From NCBI GenBank assembly GCA_020344295.1, contig CP070819.1:749589-757260 (forward strand): a stretch of DNA of 7,672 bases, given 5' to 3'. Position 1 is the first letter of the stretch. Every line of letters starts with the position of its first letter. A model generated the notes under the pieces. That model did no database searches and had not been told where the DNA came from. It saw only the letters and a list, made by a program, of their open reading frames with translations. The DNA comes from Dehalococcoidia bacterium. GTDB taxonomy: Bacteria > Chloroflexota > Dehalococcoidia > SZUA-161. The position numbers and the translations under genes were made by a program. Shown piece after piece: positions 1-6,480 of the stretch.

Positions 1-12
1 CCGCATCGACAC
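1..12 (-). CDS. Possible first codons of a further gene leaving the window on the left (partial)
   Basis: After the stop of the ThDP gene at 24, the minus strand reads AAGGAG, five bases, then GTG TCG ATG CGG to the edge. The GTG at 12 has ideal spacing; the in-frame ATG at 6 lies 11 nt from the AAGGAG. A further co-transcribed gene is likely, but only four codons are visible and no product can be named. Confidence 0.4.
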
Positions 13-17
13 CCTTT

Positions 18-23
18 CTCCTT
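18..23 (-). promoter_or_regulatory. Ribosome binding site AAGGAG for the next downstream gene
   Basis: The minus strand shows AAGGAG immediately after the TAA stop of the ThDP gene, 5 nt ahead of GTG and 11 nt ahead of ATG. It suggests that translation of the block continues beyond the left edge. Confidence 0.5.
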
Positions 24-1709
24 TTAGTCTTTCGGGCCTCTGGATTCTTCGAGACGTTGGAAGAGTCCGCTGCCCGTAGCCCAATAGATAGACGTTTCAC
101 CGGTGAGAAGGACGTTAATCAGGGCAGGCCTATCGGCATTGAAGGCACGCTCCAGAGCGGGACGTATTTGCTGTGGCTGCTCAACCAGCTCCCCGTGACA
201 TCCCATCCCCTGTGCGATGATGTCATAGCGTGTACTCTGGGACAGATCGGCGGCGATCGGGCGGTCTTTCCATACCGTAACGTGCTTTTCCATGCCCCAG
301 GCGCCATCGTTGCCCACTATAGTAACTACTTTAATTCCGTAACGGCTCATCGTCTCCAGCTCCATGCCGTTGAAACCGAAGGCAACGTCGCCGCTGAGCA
401 GGACCACCTGTTTATCGGGATGTGCTAGCTTGGCTGCGATAGCAAATCCGGGGCCGACTCCCAGACACCCCATGGGCCCCGGGTCCAGCCAGTGGCCCGG
501 TTTGTGTATCTTGAGCGCCCGGGCGGCGAAGTTGACGAAGAATCCCCCGTCGCCGATCACGATATCGTCCGGGGTCAGGAAGTGCCTGAGTTCACCGATA
601 ACACGAAGATGGTGAATAGGGACCATATCTGACGTCATCCACTCCTCATCCTTAGCTATCCCTTCCGCATGCAACTGGCGCATTCTATTCAGCCAGCCCG
701 AGTCATGTCGCTTCTTGCCCCTGGTCTCATCGAGAAGCTGGCGCAACACCGATCTGGGATCTCCCACGATGCCGACGTCAACATCCCGGTTGCGGCCGAT
801 TTCGCTGGCATCGATGTCAACCTGTATGATCTTCGCTTCTCTCGCCCAGGCGGGTGGACGCCCGTAGTTCAGCCGAAAATCAAACGGTGCCCCAATAACC
901 AAGATGACATCAGCTTCCTTCAATGCAGGCCGCCGTGCGTATGAGAAATACATCGGATGATCGGGCGGCACACAACCCCGTCCGAGGCTGTTGAGAAACA
1001 CGGGAGCATCGAGGCCTGCCACAAGATCCTGCAGCTCCTCACCAGCCTGTGACCAGTAGACTCCACCACCGGCAATAACTGCCGGCCTCTGGGAGTTCAG
1101 CAGAAGCTGTGCAGCCTGCTGGATGTAATCAGGGTCACCATACGTCCTCGCCTCAGTACGGTATTTAGAAGGGAAAAATACCTCCGATTCGTCGAATTCC
1201 CGAAAGAGCTCGGCGCTTGGAGCTTCGAGATATACCGGACCGGGTTTACCAGCGAGTGTGTTGCGGAAGGCCATGCCTATGTACTCCGGTAAACGCTTGG
1301 CATCGTAGCAGACGCGGGCCCATTTGGTGATAGGACGCACCAGCTCGATGTAGTCTCTGTCGATCTCCATCAGCTCGCCGAGATCGTTAAAAGCTGGATG
1401 ATACGTGCCTCTGCCGATAAACACCACGGGACTGGGCGTCAGGTGGGCATTGATTATGCCGGTGCAGGCATTTGTTAAACCGGGTCCGAAGTCGACGATA
1501 GCTACTCCAGGCTTGCCGGTTATCCGCGACCAGCCGTCAGCGGCAGTAGCTGCGCCTTGCTCACTACGCATGCCGATAACCTCGATTCCCTCGGCCTCAC
1601 AACCCTCGTAATAGGGAGCCATGACAACTTCACAGAGTGTGAAGACATATCTGACTCCTTCAGCCTTCAGGGCTTTAGCTGCTATACGCCCGCCATCTAC
1701 GTTTGCCAT
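24..1709 (-). CDS. Complete ThDP-dependent enzyme of the acetolactate synthase / oxalyl-CoA decarboxylase / 2-hydroxyacyl-CoA lyase superfamily
   Basis: This 561-aa soluble protein shows the three-domain layout of ThDP enzymes. The N-terminal pyrimidine-binding domain (about 1-170) has the cofactor-activating glutamate E50 in RSEQGAATAADG and a GPG at 75-77. The central domain spans about 190-330. The C-terminal pyrophosphate-binding domain (about 370-540) has GDV (440-442), 24 residues, then N467-D468, in the position of the usual GDG...NN metal-binding motif. The stretch AFGFNGMELET after GDV resembles oxalyl-CoA decarboxylase and 2-hydroxyacyl-CoA lyase. The family cleaves or joins C-C bonds next to a carbonyl, often on CoA esters. 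ATG at 1709 is chosen because residues 1-20 match the usual family N-terminus, although no good ribosome binding site precedes it. It is the last complete gene of the block, 98 bp after the dehydratase subunit. Acetolactate synthase proper seems less likely because the neighbours are CoA-type enzymes and no regulatory subunit is seen. Family is firm; substrate is unknown. Confidence 0.93.
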   Translation of the reverse strand: MANVDGGRIAAKALKAEGVRYVFTLCEVVMAPYYEGCEAEGIEVIGMRSEQGAATAADGWSRITGKPGVAIVDFGPGLTNACTGIINAHLTPSPVVFIGRGTYHPAFNDLGELMEIDRDYIELVRPITKWARVCYDAKRLPEYIGMAFRNTLAGKPGPVYLEAPSAELFREFDESEVFFPSKYRTEARTYGDPDYIQQAAQLLLNSQRPAVIAGGGVYWSQAGEELQDLVAGLDAPVFLNSLGRGCVPPDHPMYFSYARRPALKEADVILVIGAPFDFRLNYGRPPAWAREAKIIQVDIDASEIGRNRDVDVGIVGDPRSVLRQLLDETRGKKRHDSGWLNRMRQLHAEGIAKDEEWMTSDMVPIHHLRVIGELRHFLTPDDIVIGDGGFFVNFAARALKIHKPGHWLDPGPMGCLGVGPGFAIAAKLAHPDKQVVLLSGDVAFGFNGMELETMSRYGIKVVTIVGNDGAWGMEKHVTVWKDRPIAADLSQSTRYDIIAQGMGCHGELVEQPQQIRPALERAFNADRPALINVLLTGETSIYWATGSGLFQRLEESRGPKD

Positions 1710-1718
1710 AATCTCAGT

Positions 1719-1789
1719 AACAAGTCTAATTCGCTTGTTTCACTGTATGGAAAATGGAAGTACAGTGCGCTATCAACATAGAGATCTAT
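1719..1789. repeat. Cluster of three short inverted repeats upstream of the second ThDP gene
   Basis: The 98-bp gap holds AACAAG (1719-1724) with CTTGTT (1734-1739), CACTGTA (1741-1747) with TACAGTG (1761-1767), and ATAGA (1778-1782) with TCTAT (1785-1789); all arms are perfect. They lie between the dehydratase stop and the ThDP start, in an AT-rich segment. None is followed by a T-run on the minus strand, so a terminator is not supported. They could be operator half-sites or leader hairpins; short repeats in AT-rich DNA also arise by chance. Confidence 0.4.
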
Positions 1790-1807
1790 ACAAAGAAATA
1801 TCGTGGG

Positions 1808-3139
1808 CTAATTTGCATGCTTACGGCCACCGCTTCTCTTGAAGGCATCTACTGTTTCCATGAAGGAATCCACCCTCTTCATGGTTTCGGCCTCGTTGTA
1901 GTCGCGCAAATCAACAATATCGCTCTCCATGAACATAATAGGTATCTTTACGTGCTTTTGTACCAGGTTGTTGAAATGAATTTGACCGAGGCTCTGATAC
2001 CGGCACGACCTGGTCATGTGCATCATCAGACCGTCTACGTCGTACTCTTCGATCCGGTTGAGTATACGCTGAACACGTGAGTGCCCACAGCCATTGTTCA
2101 AGGCATCGTCCCAGTATTCGACTCTCTGATTCCAGGTTCTCTCAGCCAGTATCTCCAGAGAGTGGGTCATTCCTTTTGGTATTTCGAACTCCGGCCAGGG
2201 TCCGTAGTCCGACGCCTCCATAACGAATACCGCTCCAAAGGTCTCGAAGTAATTTATAATAGCCATTGTGTGCCACGGTGGAAGCCCGCCAGCCCACAGC
2301 AGCCGGTATTTTTCGTCATCTAATACACCCTTATTATGGTTGACTTTGAATTGCAGTTCACCGAGCAATTCCCGATAGAAGCTCAGCGTCTCCCGTGAAG
2401 CCAGATCGAAAACAGCGGGGACGATTGCACTGAAATGGTCCTCCGATGGCATGGGGCCGGGGTGATGCTTGCGCAACTGGTAGGCACTCCACCACGTAAA
2501 GAGGGACTCATTGCCCCTGTTTACCAGGAAGCTCAATCGATCCCAGTCCATCTTCTTGTCGAGCAGCTTTTCCAGGAATTCAATGAGCCTTTCGAATTGC
2601 TCTATCTGGTACTTGATAACGTGTGGCTTGAAGTCTGCCAAGTCCGCGTCGAAGGGGGGAATCTGCATTACATCGTAGCTGAAACAGGGGATATCCCAGA
2701 AGCGTCCCATCGCCTGGTACCACTTGTATCTCAGGTCACAGCCGGCACTGCAACTCAGCATAATATCCGGCGCAGGTATGCCGCCATCGGGGACATTCGG
2801 CGGCATATGGCCCAGCTCCTGTCTTACGATGTCAAATCCAATGATATTGCGGCAATATCCACAGAGATTATTTGAGTAGCCATCGGCTTCCGCTCTAATG
2901 AGGAATGGCTCGGCTGCTCTATATGCCGCGCATACCCCGCCGTAATGCTCAGTGTAAACGGATGTTACATCCATAGCTAGCAGAATCTCATGATAAGCAC
3001 ACCCCCCCATGCAATACGCTACAGGCCTGCCCTCCTCCTTAGCCTGATTCGCCTTGTCATGCATTGCCCGCGAGAAATGCCGTATTTTTCTCACCGTCTC
3101 CGCCGCATGAACCGCTGTAGTCTTCTTCTGCTCCGTCAT
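1808..3139 (-). CDS. 2-hydroxyacyl-CoA dehydratase / benzoyl-CoA reductase family, larger subunit (BcrB/HgdA type)
   Basis: This 443-aa protein is close to the length of benzoyl-CoA reductase subunit BcrB (about 435 aa). By eye it aligns with BcrB over DDEKYRLLWAGGLPPW (274-289), DGLMMHMTRSCRYQSLGQ (369-386) and ESDIVDLRDYNE (405-416). Members bind one [4Fe-4S] cluster per subunit and use a single low-potential electron, supplied by an ATP-driven activator, to dehydrate 2-hydroxyacyl-CoAs or reduce aromatic CoA esters. The likely cluster cysteines are C93 (NLCGYC), C134 (SAGCD) and C379 (RSCRY), matching three conserved cysteines of BcrB. Further cysteines (C43, C47, C96, C130) form close pairs. 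The ATG at 3139 follows a strong AGGAGG at 6 nt. It lies 43 bp downstream of its presumed partner subunit, a normal pairing. The activator gene is not in the window. The sequence does not settle whether the enzyme dehydrates hydroxyacyl-CoAs or reduces a ring. Confidence 0.93.
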   Translation of the reverse strand: MTEQKKTTAVHAAETVRKIRHFSRAMHDKANQAKEEGRPVAYCMGGCAYHEILLAMDVTSVYTEHYGGVCAAYRAAEPFLIRAEADGYSNNLCGYCRNIIGFDIVRQELGHMPPNVPDGGIPAPDIMLSCSAGCDLRYKWYQAMGRFWDIPCFSYDVMQIPPFDADLADFKPHVIKYQIEQFERLIEFLEKLLDKKMDWDRLSFLVNRGNESLFTWWSAYQLRKHHPGPMPSEDHFSAIVPAVFDLASRETLSFYRELLGELQFKVNHNKGVLDDEKYRLLWAGGLPPWHTMAIINYFETFGAVFVMEASDYGPWPEFEIPKGMTHSLEILAERTWNQRVEYWDDALNNGCGHSRVQRILNRIEEYDVDGLMMHMTRSCRYQSLGQIHFNNLVQKHVKIPIMFMESDIVDLRDYNEAETMKRVDSFMETVDAFKRSGGRKHAN

Positions 3140-3145
3140 TGTGCT

Positions 3146-3151
3146 CCTCCT
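3146..3151 (-). promoter_or_regulatory. Ribosome binding site AGGAGG of the larger dehydratase subunit
   Basis: A perfect AGGAGG lies 6 nt upstream of the ATG at 3139. It fixes that start over the in-frame ATG at residue 26. It is the strongest translation signal in the window. Confidence 0.85.
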
Positions 3152-3182
3152 GATGCGTTAGGGGATATTCGTTGACACTCCT

Positions 3183-4346
3183 TCAGTCGATCATCTCAAG
3201 AAATGCCTGTACTCTCGTCCTCAATTGTCCGATAGTGGTAGTGCTGTAATCATCCTCTATATGCAGGACCGGGATGCCTGCATCCTGGAAATAGTCCCTT
3301 ACCCCGGGAGCATCCAGCTCGAAAGTATCACAATATCTCACAACGTAGAGAATAACTCCCTTTACGTTATATTCTCTGGCGAAGTCCATGAGATAGCCGA
3401 ACCTGTTGTCCATATCTTCTTTATAGCTTCCTGTTCTCTGCCAGTAAGTGCGTGGACAGGCGACTTCTCCCAGGTAGCGGTCACTTATGCTGCGCAGAGG
3501 ATTACCGTTGGCCTTGACATCATGCCAGAAACATCTCACTCCAAGACAGTGATCATCCACTACCACGTTGGCTCCACTCTCCTCTATTAGCTCAATGAGA
3601 GCGATACTGTCGATTTCACCACCATAGACAAGCAAACGTGTCTTTTCGCTGGTAGGATTGGGACGATTCTTGACCTCCTCTATCACCTGTTCCAGAAGTT
3701 CGTTGCTTTCCTCCACAGGTATAACACGTATAGCTACGAGTACCTTGGTCATCTCAGTCCCTGAGAGCAGAGGGGGCGACTGTTTCCGCAATTCGTAAAG
3801 TTCCCGCAGGAGAGATCTATTCCGGTTATAGAGTTCGATGGCATCATTGAGCTGTCCGTCGGTGATCTTGCTACCGGTAAAGTTCTCCAGACTCGTTCTG
3901 AAGCGCCCCAGTTCCACCTCGAAGTATTCGAAGGAGGTGGGGAATGTCATGTGGGGGCTGTCTATGAAATATGAATACGAGGGCGTAATAGGAACGATAT
4001 CGGATGCCCAGATGCCATATAGCGCGTAGATATTGTCGCATGTATGCGGGACGACCAGGCCGTCGATGAAATCATATCGCCCCTTGAGAGCTATATCGAG
4101 ACAGCTCCGGGCGAAGGGACAGGCGATGTTCTCTAGATGAGCATCGGCACGTGTGATCGGCTCTTTGACGTCCCCCAGAATCCTGACCGGGACAAGCCCG
4201 GCGGCAGCGATCATTTCCACCGGGGCCAGGCAACAGAAATACCCGATCACCTTCTTCCCCTGAGCTTTCAGTTCCTCTGCCCTGCTGTTCCGGTGCTCGT
4301 AGAGATCCTCAACTCTGGCGAGTCCTTTACTATTGCTTGTTGACAT
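3183..4346 (-). CDS. 2-hydroxyacyl-CoA dehydratase / benzoyl-CoA reductase family, smaller subunit (BcrC/HgdB type)
   Basis: This 387-aa protein matches the usual length of BcrC/HgdB subunits (about 375-390 aa). Visible family marks are KKVIGYFCCLAPVEMIAAAG (31-50), ACPFARSC (75-82), HTCDN (101-105), YGGEID (241-246), RYCDTFELDAPG (337-348) and a C-terminal QLRTRVQAFLEM (374-385). C76, C103 and C339 sit where the family places its [4Fe-4S] ligands, so this subunit probably carries its own cluster and forms the active site with the larger subunit encoded next. ATG at 4346 is preceded by GAGGAAGGA, the final AGGA ending 9 nt before the start. It lies 52 bp after the flavoprotein gene and 43 bp before the larger subunit, consistent with co-transcription and a fixed heterodimer. 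The fold and pairing are clear; the substrate (hydroxyacyl-CoA or aromatic acyl-CoA) is not. I leave the symbol empty for that reason. Confidence 0.94.
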   Translation of the reverse strand: MSTSNSKGLARVEDLYEHRNSRAEELKAQGKKVIGYFCCLAPVEMIAAAGLVPVRILGDVKEPITRADAHLENIACPFARSCLDIALKGRYDFIDGLVVPHTCDNIYALYGIWASDIVPITPSYSYFIDSPHMTFPTSFEYFEVELGRFRTSLENFTGSKITDGQLNDAIELYNRNRSLLRELYELRKQSPPLLSGTEMTKVLVAIRVIPVEESNELLEQVIEEVKNRPNPTSEKTRLLVYGGEIDSIALIELIEESGANVVVDDHCLGVRCFWHDVKANGNPLRSISDRYLGEVACPRTYWQRTGSYKEDMDNRFGYLMDFAREYNVKGVILYVVRYCDTFELDAPGVRDYFQDAGIPVLHIEDDYSTTTIGQLRTRVQAFLEMID

Positions 4347-4355
4347 AGCTTCAGA

Positions 4356-4364
4356 TCCTTCCTC
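4356..4364 (-). promoter_or_regulatory. Ribosome binding site GAGGAAGGA of the smaller dehydratase subunit
   Basis: A purine-rich GAGGAAGGA ends 9 nt before the ATG at 4346 and supports that start. Confidence 0.65.
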
Positions 4365-4398
4365 TTGTATGATTTAGCAGGATCACTCCATCTTTCCT

Positions 4399-6294
4399 TT
4401 ATATATTGCGAGCGGCAGCAGCTCCTTCCTGAGTTGCCTTGTAAACATCTTCCGGTCGTTCGCAGTGGTTCACCGTGAGAAGCTCATAGCTTCCTGCCTG
4501 CAGCAAGTCGATCAGTTTGTTGTCTGGTTCCGAGCCATAAGCAAGGATCACGCTACCAGCCTTAATAGATCCATCCTTCCCATCAGCATCCCTGTAGTAC
4601 ACCTGATCGCCCTTGATTCTGACGACATCCGTGCCATTAAAAACCCGGATTCCGTATTTAGGCAACCTTTGTGCCAGCACCGCTCTGGCATCCCTCTCAA
4701 TGCCGTAGCCAATTTCCTGCCCGGATTCGATGATGACCGTCTGGATGTTCCTTCTCCTCAGGAATTCGGCGGTCTCAAAGCCGATATTTCCCCCGCCTAG
4801 GATGACTGCCGTCCCTTTTGTATCGACTTTGCCATTCAGGACATCGTCAGCATGGACCACATTACTCTGTTCGATACCAGGTATTTGGGGGATTATCGGA
4901 GAATACCCAGAAGTAACTATCACAGCGTCCGGCTTAATCCGCTGCAGGGCATTAGCATCGATGAGCTTGCCAAGCTGTAGGCGCACTCCCATCTTCTTTA
5001 ACGTGGCTACCTTCGCTTTGATATAAGGGCTAATTAACCAGGACCAGCGTCCACCCAGTTTCTCGTTTTCGTCCCACAACGTGACCTGGTGTCCCCTCAC
5101 CCGGGCTATTCTGGCAGCCTCCAGTCCGGCGGGGCCTCCGCCAATTATGACTACTTTCTTCGGGCTATCTGCTTCGGGCTCAACTTCACCCTCATGAGCT
5201 AACTCGGGATTCATCAGGCAGCGTACCGGCCCCATCCCGCGTTCGGCTGCAACACATGTGTTGCAAGCAAGGCATTGGGTGATCTCGCTGTATCTGCCTT
5301 CACGAGCTTTTACGGGCAAATCGGGATCGGCCAGGAGCGCGCGCCCCATCACCACCAGATCGGCCTTCCCCTCCTCCAGGATTTTCTCGGCCAGCCTTGG
5401 ATTATTGATTCTTCCGGCCACCATAATGGGCACATTAACTTCCTTCCGTATCTCCGCGGCCAACGGCACAAGGCATCCGGTGCGAAACAGCATCGGTTGT
5501 ATCAGCCACTCCAGACTGAACGGGTACACACCCGCCGACACGCTTATGGCATCAATACCTGCCTCCTCCAGCAACCTGGCCACAATTCTGCTTTCCTTCA
5601 GGGTAAGACCGCCATCAACGTGCTCATCGGCGGACAACCGGAACAGAATAGGAAAATCAGAACCGACTTTCTCCCGGGTTCGGGCAACGATCTCCGTGGC
5701 AAACCTCGCCCGGCCGTAGGTGTCTCGACCATACTCATCGGTCCGCTTGTTGGTGTGAGGCGAGAGAAACTGGGCTACGAGATGGCCGTGCGCGCCGTGA
5801 ATCTCCACAGCGTCGAATCCCGCGGTCTTGGCCCGTTTAGCCGCCTCGGCGAACCTATCCACAATCTCGCCGATCTCCTCTTTCGGAAGCTCTCTGGGCT
5901 GCTCAAGGAATGGCCAGTCGAAGAGGATGGGCGAGGGAGCCACCGGCGGTGTGCCGGTGAACATTGACATCGCTCCCCGGCCGGGATGCATCAACTGGAG
6001 GGCCGCCTTTGCCCCCTCAGCCTTTATTGCACTCGCTACCCGCGACAAGCCGTCAATGTACTTATCTTCCGAGAGCCTTAACTCTGTTGGGATGAGAATC
6101 TGCACTGGGTCCGGAGAGCAGTATTCGACAATAATGAGCGCTACCCCGCCCCTAGCCCGTCTGACTAGATAGTCGATCAGCTTCTGGCTGACAGTACCGT
6201 CGACCTCTGGGAGGCCGCTGCCCATCGGCGCCATCACAATCCGGTTCTTCAGCTCCATGCTGCCGATCTTTGTCTTCTCGAAAAGCTTATCCAC
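4399..6294 (-). CDS. FMN/[4Fe-4S]/FAD oxidoreductase, old-yellow-enzyme / 2,4-dienoyl-CoA reductase / 2-enoate reductase type
   Basis: This 631-aa protein has the FadH / enoate reductase architecture. An FMN-binding barrel (1 to about 335) starts LFEKTKIGSMELKNRIVMAP and carries HGAHGHL (166-172) and NKRTDEYG (182-189). Next comes an iron-sulfur motif with C341, C344, C347 and C359. The FAD domain has GGGPAG (385-390), and the inserted NAD(P)H domain has GGGNIG (500-505). In the family, electrons pass from NAD(P)H through FAD and the cluster to FMN, which reduces a C=C bond of an enoate or dienoyl-CoA. Lengths of relatives are about 660-670 aa. The start is GTG at 6294, supported by GGAG 5 nt upstream and by the family-typical N-terminus; no ATG fits. 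It lies directly upstream of the dehydratase subunits, so it may reduce their enoyl product. Two active-site positions and the cysteine spacing differ from E. coli FadH (see findings). A trimethylamine-dehydrogenase-like role cannot be excluded. Confidence 0.93.
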   Translation of the reverse strand: MDKLFEKTKIGSMELKNRIVMAPMGSGLPEVDGTVSQKLIDYLVRRARGGVALIIVEYCSPDPVQILIPTELRLSEDKYIDGLSRVASAIKAEGAKAALQLMHPGRGAMSMFTGTPPVAPSPILFDWPFLEQPRELPKEEIGEIVDRFAEAAKRAKTAGFDAVEIHGAHGHLVAQFLSPHTNKRTDEYGRDTYGRARFATEIVARTREKVGSDFPILFRLSADEHVDGGLTLKESRIVARLLEEAGIDAISVSAGVYPFSLEWLIQPMLFRTGCLVPLAAEIRKEVNVPIMVAGRINNPRLAEKILEEGKADLVVMGRALLADPDLPVKAREGRYSEITQCLACNTCVAAERGMGPVRCLMNPELAHEGEVEPEADSPKKVVIIGGGPAGLEAARIARVRGHQVTLWDENEKLGGRWSWLISPYIKAKVATLKKMGVRLQLGKLIDANALQRIKPDAVIVTSGYSPIIPQIPGIEQSNVVHADDVLNGKVDTKGTAVILGGGNIGFETAEFLRRRNIQTVIIESGQEIGYGIERDARAVLAQRLPKYGIRVFNGTDVVRIKGDQVYYRDADGKDGSIKAGSVILAYGSEPDNKLIDLLQAGSYELLTVNHCERPEDVYKATQEGAAAARNI

Positions 6295-6296
6295 GT

Positions 6297-6305
6297 CCTC
6301 TCCCT
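6297..6305 (-). promoter_or_regulatory. Ribosome binding site AGGGAGAGG deciding a GTG start
   Basis: The minus strand reads AGGGAGAGG, two bases, then GTG at 6294, with the GGAG core 5 nt from the start. It is the main reason, with the conserved N-terminal residues, to accept GTG rather than a later ATG at residue 13 for the flavoprotein. Confidence 0.7.
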
Positions 6306-6410
6306 ATAGCATGGAATCTGCCCATTCTTGTGTAATGGATATAGACTACATCCACAGCGGCATCATATGCACCAAACACAGGGCACCGAGTCTGCTGTAG
6401 TAATACCCGC

Positions 6411-6453
6411 GAAGCTGACCTATTTATAAAGTAAAGCGTTACCGCTCAGCTTC
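6411..6453 (-). repeat. Inverted repeat with a nested small hairpin in the 186-bp gap
   Basis: On the minus strand GAAGCTGA (6453-6446) is perfectly complementary to TCAGCTTC (6418-6411), with 27 bases between. Just inside the 5' arm is AGCG-GTAA-CGCT (6446-6435), a 4-bp stem with a GNRA-type tetraloop. No run of T follows the outer arm, so this is not a standard intrinsic terminator. It could be a transcript structure that protects or attenuates the message, or chance. Confidence 0.4.
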
Positions 6454-6480
6454 ATAAGATCCAGATACTCGTGACTGTTA

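Larger units (their letters stand above)
6295..6480 (-). other. 186-bp gap between the first ThDP gene and the flavoprotein gene
   Basis: This is the largest non-coding stretch in the window. Apart from the hairpin at 6411-6453 and the ribosome binding site at 6297-6305 I see no gene and no convincing -35/-10 pair. Its length compared with the 43- and 52-bp gaps downstream leaves room for a promoter that serves the flavoprotein and dehydratase genes separately from the first ThDP gene. Confidence 0.5.

Noticed and set aside
24..1709. Acetolactate synthase of branched-chain amino acid synthesis
   Set aside because: There is no regulatory subunit or ilv neighbour, the stretch after the GD motif looks like the oxalyl-CoA decarboxylase / hydroxyacyl-CoA lyase branch, and the neighbours act on CoA esters.
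2435..2875. 146-aa open frame on the plus strand
   Set aside because: It is antisense to the conserved larger dehydratase subunit and has no motif of its own.
5275..5967. 230-aa open frame on the plus strand
   Set aside because: It lies wholly opposite the well-supported flavoprotein gene, has no recognisable motif, and is a by-product of that gene's codon composition.
6310..6380. Promoter with TTGGTG as -35 upstream of the flavoprotein gene
   Set aside because: No -10 element better than a partial match lies at acceptable spacing, so it is not distinguishable from chance.
6411..6453. Intrinsic terminator after the right-hand ThDP gene
   Set aside because: The outer stem has a 27-base loop and is followed by GCGGGTATT rather than a T-run; the small inner stem is only 4 bp.
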